Positions 37,701 to 45,914 of a stretch of 64,000 nucleotides of DNA are shown one piece after another. Where the stretch lies: the NCBI RefSeq assembly GCF_016755635.1, contig NZ_CP051500.1:1302001-1366000 (forward strand), given 5' to 3'. The position numbers and the translations under genes are program-made. Source of the DNA: Helicobacter pylori. Its GTDB lineage: Bacteria > Campylobacterota > Campylobacteria > Campylobacterales > Helicobacteraceae. Within the stretch, counting starts at the first letter, position 1. The number at the start of each line of letters is the position of its first letter. Below the pieces are notes generated by a model. It had not been told where the DNA came from and did not search any database. It was given only the letters and a program-made list of their open reading frames with translations.

Positions 37701-38288
37701 TCAATGTATGGTTTTTACCGCTCTAATGCGTCCATAAGCCCCAGAAAAGCCCGGCCACTGAACCCTTTAGCACTACACCATACTTTCTTTATCAAAAGAG
37801 AGCACCTCGTTTTGGCAAGTAAACTAGCTCATTGCCATATGCCCTGCCATTTTCCTACCCTTTTGCACTCTTCCTGGCCATTCTCGGTTACCAATAGAGC
37901 CAGGGCGGCGGTGGAATCGGCTCCCATGCGCTGCAGGCCCGCCTTGGAAATTCCAACGCTTCATCACCCCCGCAAAGCCTCTTCCCTTCGTTTTAAAGCT
38001 CGCTTTAACCCTTTTAAGCGTTTCTAAAGCGCTCAAATCCAAATCGCCCAACTCTTGTTGTTGGGAAGCTTTTAAGGTGGCGAAATGGTTAAACTCTTTG
38101 CTGAGCTGGTATTTCTTTTGCTGGCCTTCAATCGCCTTATTGTGTTTTTTATGCATCGCATAGGCCACTAAAGCTTTCCCGTTTTCTAGCTGGCACACTT
38201 TCGCTTGCAAGACTTTAAGCAAGGTTACAGGCGTGCTGTTAGCATCAATCGTGCGGCTCATGCCTATCTTTTGAACTAAAAATTCCAT
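37701..38288 (-). CDS. rplC: 50S ribosomal protein L3, 3' part disturbed by four indels
   Basis: The gene starts [20 protein letters not shown] at 38288 and is intact through [11 protein letters not shown] (150 residues). Its frame is then shifted by a missing base near 37839, an extra base near 37822, a missing base near 37775 and an extra base near 37749, a net of zero. The repaired tail reads [20 protein letters not shown] and then a [13 protein letters not shown] end; the stop is at 37701-37703, ~195 residues. Essentiality and the cluster with the rplD/rplB indels indicate sequence errors rather than a broken gene. Confidence 0.88.
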
Positions 38289-38324
38289 ATCTAACCCTTA
38301 TTTTATGATCTCAATGCGTTAGGA

Positions 38325-38639
38325 CTACTTCGTTTCCATAGAGGTTACTTCTACATCCACTTCAGGAGCTAAATCCAACTTCATCAAGCTATCCACGGTT
38401 TCTGGGGTGGCCGAAATAATATCAATCAATCGGCTATAAACCCTAATCTCAAACTGCTCTCTTGAATCCTTATTGACATGCGGGGAGCGTAAAACGGTGT
38501 AACGCTTATTCTTAGTCGGTAAAGGGATAGGCCCTCTAATTTCAGAACCTGAGCGCTTTACGGCTTCCACGATAGCCACAACAGAGCGATCCAACACTCT
38601 ATGGTCATAAGCTTTGAGCTTCAACCTGATTTTTTCCAT
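38325..38639 (-). CDS. rpsJ: 30S ribosomal protein S10
   Basis: The first gene of the S10 operon encodes 104 residues beginning [20 protein letters not shown]. The conserved [20 protein letters not shown] loop is present. Its upstream region carries the operon promoter at 38709-38737. S10 also serves in NusB/NusE antitermination. Confidence 0.97.
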   Translation of the reverse strand: MEKIRLKLKAYDHRVLDRSVVAIVEAVKRSGSEIRGPIPLPTKNKRYTVLRSPHVNKDSREQFEIRVYSRLIDIISATPETVDSLMKLDLAPEVDVEVTSMETK

Positions 38640-38708
38640 AAACTCTCCTAAAAGAACTCGTTTTATCCGTTACTAAAAACAGAATAAAACAATAAAATAA
38701 AAACTGAA

Positions 38709-38737
38709 ATACTACTCAAAATGCGCCATTTAGTCAA
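38709..38737 (-). promoter_or_regulatory. Promoter of the S10-spc-alpha ribosomal cluster
   Basis: On the minus strand TTGACT and TAGTAT are separated by exactly 17 bp, ahead of rpsJ. This is unusually close to the sigma-70 consensus for H. pylori, where -35 boxes are mostly absent, consistent with strong ribosomal expression. The leader to the rpsJ start is ~60 nt. Confidence 0.65.
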
Positions 38738-38784
38738 TAACTTTTGCTATTTTTAGGGATTTTTAAAGATTTTTACTTCCTTTT

Positions 38785-38790
38785 TATAAG
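38785..38790 (+). promoter_or_regulatory. -10 element for the ATPase gene at 38848
   Basis: TATAAG in a T-rich context would start transcription near 38797. That is too close to the ATG at 38803 for a ribosome-binding site and favours translation from 38848. Confidence 0.4.
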
Positions 38791-38847
38791 GAAATAGAAA
38801 AAATGCGCTACGATTATCTTAATCCAATCTCATTTGAAAGGAAGTTC

Positions 38848-39936
38848 ATGCCCCTTTCTTGCTTGCACCCTTTTGGGCCTTTTGAAACCCCTAAAGAGCC
38901 GGCTTTAAACAACCCGCTTTTAAAGGCGCATTCAAGCGATAAGATCTGTCTTTTAGGGCCGATGAAATCCGGTAAAACCACTTCCGCCCTCAAACTAGCG
39001 AAGGGTTTTAAAAACCCTGTGTATATCAATTACAATGACATGCGCTTGAACAAAAACATTCTAAGCTCATGGCTTTTAAAATGGCATTTAGAAAAGAAAA
39101 TGGATTTGCTCATTTTAGATCATATTGACCGCTTGGATTTCAGCCTGCCTAAGCTTCCTAAAATCGTTCTTATCCCTAATTATTTAAGCCCCATAACAGC
39201 GCCAGATTGCAGCTTGTGCTATGCATTAGGGTTGAATTTTAAAGAATATACTAGCTTTTTCAAACCCAACACCCCTAAAAACACCCTGTTTAACCGCTTT
39301 TTAAAAGATGGCAACGCTTTAGATTCACTTTTTATAGAAAACGAGCAAGAAAAAATCCTAAAAAAACAAGAAAATATCAAATTAATCTTTCAAGCTTACG
39401 CCCCCTTAATAGCTAAAATCTGCTCGTATCAGTCTAAGTTTGTGAGCGCTTTTTATCTTTATACGCAACTCAAAAAAGAGCTTAAGATCTCTAAAGACAC
39501 CCTCTATAAATTGTTACACGCACTAGAAAACCAGTGCATCATTTTTTTAGTCCCCAGTTTTGAAAACAATAAAACCAAATTGTATCTGTGCGATTTTGCC
39601 TTGCCTTATAGCCTGACTCCTAGCCCTTCGCTTTTAAATGTTTTTGAAAACATGGTTTTTTTAGAGCTTTACAAGCAATTCCCAAATCATGAGCTTTACT
39701 CCCATGATAATGGGATTTTTATCTTGCATAAAAACGCCACTAACAAGATCGCCCTCATCGCCCACGCTTTCCCCACGCCGCATTTTTTAGAAAAACAGCT
39801 TTCTTGGTGCCATAAGCAAGGGTTTTTAAAAATTGCAGTCGTTTCTATCAACGCCCCTATTTCAGCAGCTAATACCCCCTACAAACACCTTAATTTCATT
39901 GATTTTTCTTTGGATATTCAATCTATTTTGGTATAA
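38848..39936 (+). CDS. P-loop ATPase, AAA-like, unknown function
   Basis: This protein of 362 residues (377 from the alternative ATG at 38803) starts MPLSCLHPFGPFETPKEPAL behind AAAGGAAG. A Walker A motif LLGPMKSGKTTSALKLAKGF and a Walker B-like LLILDHIDRLDF are clear. The C-terminal half contains a winged-helix-like stretch (ELKISKDTLYKLLHALENQC) and a possible nuclease-like or beta-rich end (LELYKQFPNHELYSHDNGIF), the layout seen in AAA ATPases with C-terminal DUF4143-type domains. Its job is unknown. It is divergent from the ribosomal cluster and corresponds in position to HP1321. Confidence 0.75.
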   Translation: MPLSCLHPFGPFETPKEPALNNPLLKAHSSDKICLLGPMKSGKTTSALKLAKGFKNPVYINYNDMRLNKNILSSWLLKWHLEKKMDLLILDHIDRLDFSLPKLPKIVLIPNYLSPITAPDCSLCYALGLNFKEYTSFFKPNTPKNTLFNRFLKDGNALDSLFIENEQEKILKKQENIKLIFQAYAPLIAKICSYQSKFVSAFYLYTQLKKELKISKDTLYKLLHALENQCIIFLVPSFENNKTKLYLCDFALPYSLTPSPSLLNVFENMVFLELYKQFPNHELYSHDNGIFILHKNATNKIALIAHAFPTPHFLEKQLSWCHKQGFLKIAVVSINAPISAANTPYKHLNFIDFSLDIQSILV

Positions 39937-39944
39937 TAATTAAT

Positions 39945-40072
39945 TGTATTTATGTATTTATGTATTTATGTATTTATGTATTTATGTATTTATGTATTTA
40001 TGTATTTATGTATTTATGTATTTATGTATTTATGTATTTATGTATTTATGTATTTATGTATTTATGTATTTA
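39945..40072. repeat. Tandem array of sixteen TGTATTTA octamers
   Basis: Sixteen perfect head-to-tail copies of the 8-bp unit TGTATTTA fill 128 bp between the ATPase and the LPP20-like gene. There is no variation between units, which indicates recent expansion by slippage and likely length variation between isolates. In plus-strand frames it has no stop codons (it encodes CIYVFMYL repeats), but no ribosome-binding site precedes it, so it is treated as non-coding. Confidence 0.97.
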
Positions 40073-40185
40073 TATATTAAAATTATTACACATTTTTTTA
40101 TATTATTAATAGGTATTTTATTTTTTTTTAAGCTAACCCACTATAAACTATCCCAGTATTTCGCCTTTTTGAGAAATACCACCTA

Positions 40186-40208
40186 CCCTAAAAGCGTAGG
40201 GCGTTTTT
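40186..40208 (+). terminator. Intrinsic terminator between the repeat array and the LPP20-like gene
   Basis: CCCTA/TAGGG forms a 5-bp stem with a 6-nt loop followed after two bases by TTTTT. A second hairpin, GTATTTC/GAAATAC at 40156-40180, precedes it. It probably ends transcription coming from the ATPase gene through the repeat. Confidence 0.55.
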
Positions 40209-40236
40209 AATATTCTTTTATAGAAAGGAAGCTATA

Positions 40237-40815
40237 ATGAACGCATTGAAAAAATTAAGTTTCTGCGCCTTGTTATCCCTAGGTCTCTTCGCTCAAACAG
40301 CGCATGCTGAGAGTTTGAAAGACACGATTAACTATCCTAGTTGGCTTGAAATCAATCTTTTTAACCAAAAGAACCCGCCCAATCAATATGTCGGATCGGC
40401 TTCAATCTCTGGTAAAAGGAACGATTTTTACGCCAATTACATCCCCTATGATGACAAATTGCCCCCTGAAAAGAACGCTGAAGAAATCGCTCTTTTAAGG
40501 GCCAGAATGAACGCTTACAGCTCGTTAGAAAGTATTTTAATCACTAAAATGCGCAATCGTATTGTTAAGGTGCTTCAAGTTAAAAATAACGTTATCAGCC
40601 ATTTATTCGGGCTTGTTGATTTTTTAACCTCTAAATCCATTTTGGCTAAAAGGTTCGTGGATACCACCAACCATCGTGTGTATGTTATGGTGCAATTCCC
40701 TTTCATTCAGCCTGAAGATCTCATCGCTTACTTTAAAGCAAAGCATATCAACCTTTCTTCAACGAGCGCTACCCATCTCAGCGCCATTTTAAACAAGGCG
40801 TTGTTCCACATCTAA
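40237..40815 (+). CDS. Exported LPP20-like protein
   Basis: The 192-residue product begins [25 protein letters not shown], a signal peptide cleaved after AHA. The mature part has the layout of the H. pylori LPP20 lipoprotein family: [22 protein letters not shown], then a helix rich in Ala and Arg ([20 protein letters not shown]) and a terminal strand [11 protein letters not shown]. Unlike LPP20 itself it has no lipobox cysteine, so it should be soluble in the periplasm or secreted. GGAAG precedes the ATG. It overlaps rnhB tail-to-tail by 27 bp. Function unknown. Confidence 0.7.
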   Translation: MNALKKLSFCALLSLGLFAQTAHAESLKDTINYPSWLEINLFNQKNPPNQYVGSASISGKRNDFYANYIPYDDKLPPEKNAEEIALLRARMNAYSSLESILITKMRNRIVKVLQVKNNVISHLFGLVDFLTSKSILAKRFVDTTNHRVYVMVQFPFIQPEDLIAYFKAKHINLSSTSATHLSAILNKALFHI

Positions 40816-41403
40816 GGGTTTGGGATTTAAGATGCGGTTTTTAAGCGTGAAGCTATGCCGATGAAAAGGCGTAGCCCCCAGCTTAATAATCGCTTCTATA
40901 TGCTGTTTAGTCCCATACCCGCAATTCTTATCCCAGCCGTATTCCTTAAACAAAGCATGCAATTGCCGCATTTCTCTGTCCTTAAAAGCTTTCGCTAAAA
41001 CAGACGCCATAGCGATTTGAGCGATTGTTTCATCGCCCTTGATGATGGTTTGTATATTAGGGTAGTGTTTATCCAAGCCAAACGCCGTGTTGCCATCTAT
41101 CTTTATTTCATTGGCTAAAGAGCGATTATTTTCTAAAATTTCTTGAATAGCGAGCTTCAAACACGCCCCCAAGCCCAAATGATCAATTTCATTCGCGCTT
41201 TTTTTAACCACGAAAAACCCCACCTCATCATGCGTTTTGATTTTATTTTCTAAGAAAAAGCGCTTTTTGGGGCTGAGCTTCTTGCTATCCTTAAGCCCCA
41301 TTTCCAAAAACTCTAAGGCTGTTTTTTCACTGCACACCACCCCAGCCACAAAAAGCGAACCGGCCAAACACCCCCTACCCGCTTCATCAATGCCTAAAAT
41401 CAT
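40789..41403 (-). CDS. rnhB: Ribonuclease HII
   Basis: RNase HII cleaves RNA in RNA-DNA hybrids and at misincorporated ribonucleotides. The start at 41403 ([20 protein letters not shown]) gives 204 residues; a TTG 15 bp upstream adds MGCVS. The catalytic acidic residues lie in GIDEAGRG (Asp-Glu), the KIDGNTAF segment and [13 protein letters not shown]. The [12 protein letters not shown] signature is near the C-terminus. Confidence 0.93.
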   Translation of the reverse strand: MILGIDEAGRGCLAGSLFVAGVVCSEKTALEFLEMGLKDSKKLSPKKRFFLENKIKTHDEVGFFVVKKSANEIDHLGLGACLKLAIQEILENNRSLANEIKIDGNTAFGLDKHYPNIQTIIKGDETIAQIAMASVLAKAFKDREMRQLHALFKEYGWDKNCGYGTKQHIEAIIKLGATPFHRHSFTLKNRILNPKPLDVEQRLV

Positions 41404-41432
41404 TGATACGCAACCCAACCGGTATAAAATCC

Positions 41433-41684
41433 CTACTCATGCGCTTCATGCGTTATCCTGTTTTCTCTTATCTTCTTAATAAACTCTGTTAATTCTTTTT
41501 CAAAGTTTTTCACGCTTTTTCTGTCGCTTGGCGATGAGGGGATAGTCAAATGATGCGCCCCACTAGTTAGCTTGACGTGCTTGCTTCCAGATTCCAAATA
41601 AAGATTCAAATCTTTATTGTCATGCAACGCCTCTTTTAAGATCTTACGAATCTCTTTGCTATGAGTGGCTTTTTCAGGATTCAT
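41433..41684 (-). CDS. Small HicA/YcfA-like basic protein
   Basis: This 83-residue protein has the layout of a small dsRBD-like fold: a helix ([20 protein letters not shown]), a Gly-Ser-Lys-His turn ([20 protein letters not shown]) and a C-terminal helix ([20 protein letters not shown]). The order helix, GS-x-H, strand ending in TIP resembles HicA-type mRNA interferases, whose catalytic His sits in the same GSHH-like turn. No HicB-like antitoxin lies next to it, so it may be a housekeeping RNA-binding relative or an orphan. This is inference only. Confidence 0.6.
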   Translation of the reverse strand: MNPEKATHSKEIRKILKEALHDNKDLNLYLESGSKHVKLTSGAHHLTIPSSPSDRKSVKNFEKELTEFIKKIRENRITHEAHE

Positions 41685-41705
41685 CTCACGCGCCCACCCA
41701 AGGTT

Positions 41706-43097
41706 TCAAGCCTTAGGCCCGATCATCTTTTCAGGCACCACGAATTGGTCAAAATCTTCAGCGCTCAAGAGTTTCAGTTCCAGCGCGCTTTCTTTTAGAG
41801 AAATGCCTTTTTTGTGGGCGTTTTTAGCGATTTTAGCGGCGTTTTCATAGCCTACATGCGGGTTTAGGGCGGTTACTAGCATCAAAGAATGGTGCAAGTA
41901 ATAATCAATTTTTTCTTTATTAGGCTCAATACCGCTCGCACAATGGGTATTAAAACTTTCCATGCTGTCGCTCAACAGCCTTAAACTTTGCAAGAAATTA
42001 TAAATGATCACCGGCTTGAACACATTCAATTCAAAATTACCCTGACTGGCCGCAATGCCAATAGCGGTATCATTCCCCATCACTTGCACGGCCACCATGG
42101 TCATCGCTTCGCATTGCGTGGGATTGACTTTACCGGGCATAATAGAGCTGCCCGGCTCGTTTTCAGGGATATTAAGCTCGCCCAAACCACAGCGCGGCCC
42201 GCTCGCAAGCCATCTAATATCGTTAGCGATTTTCATTAAATTCGCCGCTAAAGCCTTAAAAGCCCCATGCACATAAGCGATAGCGTCATGGCTAGTGAGC
42301 GCGTGGAATTTATTGGGCGCAGAGATGAATTTCACGCCGCTAAACTGGCTCAATTCTTCAGCCACTTTTTCACTCAATTCTTTATGAGCGTTTAGCCCTG
42401 TGCCTACGGCAGTCCCGCCTATGGCTAATTCCCTTAAATGCTCCAAACTCTCTAAAATTTGTTGTTTAGAATGCTCTAGCATGCTCGCATACCCACTAAA
42501 TTCTTGCCCCAAAGTTAAAGGCGTGGCGTCTTGTAAATGCGTGCGCCCGATTTTGACAATTTCTTTAAATTGTTGGCTTTTGTCTTTAAAGGTCTTTAAC
42601 AGATTCTCCAAACTAGGGAGCAGTTTATGCGTGATTTCTAGCACGCTCACAATATGCATTGCGGTAGGGAAAGTGTCGTTAGAGCTTTGAGACATGTTCA
42701 CATCATCGTTAGGGTGGATGAGTTTTTTCTCCCTGAAATTACCCCCTAAAATTTCTGTAGCCTTATTGGCAATGACTTCATTGAGATTCATGTTCGTTTG
42801 AGTCCCGCTCCCTGTTTGCCATATCGCTAAGGGAAACTCGCCGCACAACTCGCCTTTTAAAATGCAATCGCACGCCTTGATAATGGCTTGGGATTTTTCC
42901 AGGCTTAATTTCCCTAGCTTGTGGTTAACAACCGCCAAGCTCCTTTTGAGTTTGGCAAACGCGCCAATGAGTTCTTTAGGCATTTTTTCGGTGCCGATTT
43001 TAAAGTTTTCAAGACTGCGTTGCGTTTGAGCCCCCCAGTATTGGCTGTCATCCACTTGAATTTCGCCCATCGTGTCATGTTCAATTCTAAATTGCAT
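41706..43097 (-). CDS. fumC: Fumarate hydratase, class II
   Basis: FumC interconverts fumarate and malate in the H. pylori branched TCA cycle. The 463-residue, iron-independent form begins [20 protein letters not shown]. Signatures visible are [36 protein letters not shown] (substrate B site), [20 protein letters not shown] and the flexible [15 protein letters not shown] loop with the catalytic Ser. It runs opposite to crdA with a 174-bp divergent region. Confidence 0.95.
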   Translation of the reverse strand: MQFRIEHDTMGEIQVDDSQYWGAQTQRSLENFKIGTEKMPKELIGAFAKLKRSLAVVNHKLGKLSLEKSQAIIKACDCILKGELCGEFPLAIWQTGSGTQTNMNLNEVIANKATEILGGNFREKKLIHPNDDVNMSQSSNDTFPTAMHIVSVLEITHKLLPSLENLLKTFKDKSQQFKEIVKIGRTHLQDATPLTLGQEFSGYASMLEHSKQQILESLEHLRELAIGGTAVGTGLNAHKELSEKVAEELSQFSGVKFISAPNKFHALTSHDAIAYVHGAFKALAANLMKIANDIRWLASGPRCGLGELNIPENEPGSSIMPGKVNPTQCEAMTMVAVQVMGNDTAIGIAASQGNFELNVFKPVIIYNFLQSLRLLSDSMESFNTHCASGIEPNKEKIDYYLHHSLMLVTALNPHVGYENAAKIAKNAHKKGISLKESALELKLLSAEDFDQFVVPEKMIGPKA

Positions 43098-43230
43098 GCT
43101 AATCCTTTGAAATTTGATTTTAAAACCTTAAAAAAATAGCATAAACTCTTATACCTTCTACTTAAAACCCTAATTTTTTTAAAAACAATTTCCACAATTT
43201 TTACACAAAAGAAAGCTATCATTCATCCGC

Positions 43231-43248
43231 AACAAGAATTTTCTTGTT
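43231..43248. promoter_or_regulatory. Palindrome in front of crdA
   Basis: AACAAGAATTTTCTTGTT has 7-bp inverted arms and lies about 24 bp upstream of the crdA ATG. It could be an operator for the copper-responsive CrdR regulator known to control crdA, or a leader hairpin. The sequence alone does not decide this. Confidence 0.35.
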
Positions 43249-43271
43249 ATCTTAATTTAAAGGTCAAAACG

Positions 43272-43649
43272 ATGAAAAAGTTAGCCGCTTTATTTTTAAT
43301 AAGCGTGTTGGGGGTTATGAGTTTGAACGCATGGGAGCAAACCCTAAAAGCCAATGATTTGGAAGTGAAAATCAAATCCGTGGGTAACCCCATTAAAGGC
43401 GATAACACTTTCATACTCAGCCCCACTTTAAAAGGTAAGGCTTTAGAAAAAGCTATCGTTAGGGTGCAGTTTATGATGCCTGAAATGCCCGGCATGCCAG
43501 CGATGAAAGAAATGGCGCAAGTGAGTGAAAAAAACGGCCTTTATGAAGCTAAAACCAATCTTTCTATGAACGGGACATGGCAAGTTAGGGTGGATATTAA
43601 ATCCAAAGAAGGCAAAGTTTATCGCGCTAAAACCAGCCTGGATTTATAA
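43272..43649 (+). CDS. crdA: Copper resistance determinant CrdA, secreted
   Basis: The 125-residue product begins MKKLAALFLISVLGVMSLNA, a signal peptide. The mature domain is a YtkA/FixH-like beta sandwich with a methionine-rich loop (FMMPEMPGMPAMKEMAQ, near 75-90) that is well suited to binding Cu(I). In H. pylori crdA is strongly induced by copper through the CrdRS two-component system. It starts the operon crdA-crdB-czcB-czcA: crdB follows after 4 bp. It probably acts as a periplasmic copper carrier. Confidence 0.88.
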   Translation: MKKLAALFLISVLGVMSLNAWEQTLKANDLEVKIKSVGNPIKGDNTFILSPTLKGKALEKAIVRVQFMMPEMPGMPAMKEMAQVSEKNGLYEAKTNLSMNGTWQVRVDIKSKEGKVYRAKTSLDL

Positions 43650-43653
43650 GCGC

Positions 43654-44892
43654 ATGCTATCTTTTATAAGCGCGTTTGATAAAAGGGGCGTTTCAATACG
43701 CCTTTTAACAGCCTTGTTACTGCTTTTTAGTTTGAGTTTGGCTAAAGATTTAGAGATCCAATCTTTTGTGGCTAAATACCTTTCTAAAAATCAAAAAATA
43801 CAAGCCTTACAAGAGCAAATTGACGCTTTAAGTTCTCAAGAAAAAGCCGTTAGCAAGTGGGATAACCCCATTTTGTATTTAGGCTATAACAACGCTAACG
43901 TGAGCGATTTTTTCAGGCTGGATAGCACCTTAATGCAAAACATGAGCTTGGGTTTGTCTCAAAAAGTGGATTTAAATGGTAAAAAACTCACGCAATCTAA
44001 AATGATCAATTTAGAAAAGCAAAAAAAGATATTAGAGCTTAAAAAAACCAAGCAGCAATTAGCGATTAATTTAATGATAAATGGCATTGAAAACTATAAA
44101 AACCAACAAGAAATAGAGCTTTTAAAGACAGCGATTAAAAATTTAGAAAACACCCTTTATCAAGCCAACCATTCCAGTTCGCCCGATTTAATAGCGATCG
44201 CCAAGTTAGAAATTTTAAAATCGCAATTAGAAATCAAAAAAAACAATTTAGAAGAAGCGCTCTCTAGCAGCCATTATTCCATGGGCGAATTGACTTTTAA
44301 GGAAAACGAGCTTTTAAGCATTGCCCCTAAAAATTTTGAATTTAATAAAGAGCAAGAGTTGTATAACATTAGCGCCACCAATTACGATATTGCGATCGCT
44401 AGGCTTGATGAAGAAAAAGCGCAAAAAGACATCACTTTGGCTAAAAAAAGCTTTTTAGAAGACGTGAATGTTACCGGGGTGTATTATTTCCGCTCCAAAC
44501 AATACTATAACTACGACATGTTTAGCGTCGCTTTGTCTATCCCCTTGCCTCTTTATGGCAAGCAGGCTAAATTAGTGGAGCAAAAGAAAAAAGAAAGCTT
44601 AGTGTTTAAAAGCGAAGTGGAAAACGCCAAAAACAAAACGCACCACCTGGCCCTAAAACTCCTTAAAAAATTAGAAACCTTGCAAAAAAACTTGGAAGCG
44701 ATCAATAAAATCATCAAGCAGAATGAAAAAATCGCGCAAATTTATGCACTTGACTTGAAATCTAATGGCGATTACAACGCTTATTACAACGCTTTTAATG
44801 ACAAAATCACCATTCAAATCACCCAGCTTGAAACCTTGAGCGCTCTAAATAGCGCTTATTTGTCCTTACAAAACCTCAAAGGATTAGAATGA
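43654..44892 (+). CDS. crdB: Outer membrane efflux protein CrdB (TolC/CzcC family)
   Basis: The 412-residue product has a signal segment (LLTALLLLFSLSLAKDL near 22-38) and then long coiled-coil helices with the repeated pattern of TolC-like channels (LQEQIDALSSQEKAVSKWDN; ISATNYDIAIARLDEEKAQK). GLSQKVDLNGKK is the inter-repeat region typical of CzcC. It should form the outer membrane exit duct for the RND pump encoded just downstream. It overlaps the next gene by 4 bp. Confidence 0.88.
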   Translation: MLSFISAFDKRGVSIRLLTALLLLFSLSLAKDLEIQSFVAKYLSKNQKIQALQEQIDALSSQEKAVSKWDNPILYLGYNNANVSDFFRLDSTLMQNMSLGLSQKVDLNGKKLTQSKMINLEKQKKILELKKTKQQLAINLMINGIENYKNQQEIELLKTAIKNLENTLYQANHSSSPDLIAIAKLEILKSQLEIKKNNLEEALSSSHYSMGELTFKENELLSIAPKNFEFNKEQELYNISATNYDIAIARLDEEKAQKDITLAKKSFLEDVNVTGVYYFRSKQYYNYDMFSVALSIPLPLYGKQAKLVEQKKKESLVFKSEVENAKNKTHHLALKLLKKLETLQKNLEAINKIIKQNEKIAQIYALDLKSNGDYNAYYNAFNDKITIQITQLETLSALNSAYLSLQNLKGLE

Positions 44893-45914
44893 AACGGCTT
44901 TTATTGTTAGCCCTGACCTTATTTTTTAGCCTCTCATGCGCTAACGCTCAAGAAATTAAAGAAACTCAAGAGACTAAAAAAACTAAAGAAGCTAAAAGCC
45001 AAACCCGTTTTAATATTTCCACCACTAAGGTCATAGAAAAAGAATTTTCTCAAAGCCGGCGCTATTACGCGATTTTAGAGCCTAATGAAGCGCTGATTTT
45101 TTCTCAAACCCTGCGTTTTGATGGCTATGTGGAAAAGCTTTATGCGAATAAAACCTATACCCCCATTAAAAAGGGCGATAGGTTATTGAGCGTGTATTCC
45201 CCTGAATTAGCGGGCGTTCAAAGCGAGTTGTTATCATCATTGAAATTCAACCAACAAGTGGGAGCGATTAAAGAAAAACTCAAACTATTAGGGCTAGAAA
45301 ACTTTAGCATTGAAAAAATCATCAGCAGCCACAAGGTTCAAAATGAAATGACTATTTACTCTCGTTTCAGTGGCGTTATTTTTAAAAAAAGCCCGGATCT
45401 CAATGAGGGGAGTTTCATTAAAAAAGGGCAGGAGCTGTTTCAGATCATAGATTTAAGCCGATTGTGGGCGCTTGTTAAAGTCAATCAAGAGGATTTAGAG
45501 TTTTTAAAAAACACGCATCAAGCGATTTTGTTCGTAGAGGGGGTTAAAGGCAAGCAAGCAATCACGCTTGAAAACATCAACCCCATCATAAATGCGCAAG
45601 ATAAAATGCTAGAAGCGCGCTTCAATGTGCCTAATCTTAAATTGCTTTATTACCCTAACATGTTCGCTCAAGTAGAAATCTTTCAAAAACCACAAAAAAT
45701 GAAGATTTTGCCTAAAGAAGCGGTTTTGATTAAAGGGGGGAAAGCTATCGTGTTTAAAAAAGATGATTTTGGCTTAAGCCCGTTAGAAATTAAAGCCGTC
45801 CGCTTGAGCGATGGGAGTTATGAAATTTTAGAGGGTTTAGAGGCGGGCGAAGAAGTGGCTAATAACGCTTTATTCGTGCTAGACGCTGACGCTCAAAACA
45901 ATGGGGATTATTGA
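44889..45914 (+). CDS. czcB: RND periplasmic adaptor (CzcB/CusB-like)
   Basis: The 341-residue membrane fusion protein has a signal peptide (MKRLLLLALTLFFSLSCANA; a Cys is present at 17 but the lipobox is weak). A charged linker (KETQETKKTKEAK) is followed by barrel-sandwich lipoyl motifs split around a short hairpin (GYVEKLYANKTYTPIKKGDR; FSGVIFKKSPDLNEGSFIKK) and beta-barrel domains ending LEAGEEVANNALFVLDAD. It links CrdB to the inner-membrane pump. Overlaps of 4 bp with crdB and abutment to the pump gene support one operon. Confidence 0.87.
   Translation: MKRLLLLALTLFFSLSCANAQEIKETQETKKTKEAKSQTRFNISTTKVIEKEFSQSRRYYAILEPNEALIFSQTLRFDGYVEKLYANKTYTPIKKGDRLLSVYSPELAGVQSELLSSLKFNQQVGAIKEKLKLLGLENFSIEKIISSHKVQNEMTIYSRFSGVIFKKSPDLNEGSFIKKGQELFQIIDLSRLWALVKVNQEDLEFLKNTHQAILFVEGVKGKQAITLENINPIINAQDKMLEARFNVPNLKLLYYPNMFAQVEIFQKPQKMKILPKEAVLIKGGKAIVFKKDDFGLSPLEIKAVRLSDGSYEILEGLEAGEEVANNALFVLDADAQNNGDY

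Noticed and set aside
39945..40072. CRISPR-like array
   Set aside because: The units are 8 bp and directly contiguous with no spacers, so this is a simple tandem repeat.
39944..40210. 88-residue ORF MYLCIYVF... across the octamer array
   Set aside because: It starts with TTG inside the repeat, has no ribosome-binding site, and its openness follows from the repeat unit having no stop codon in any frame.
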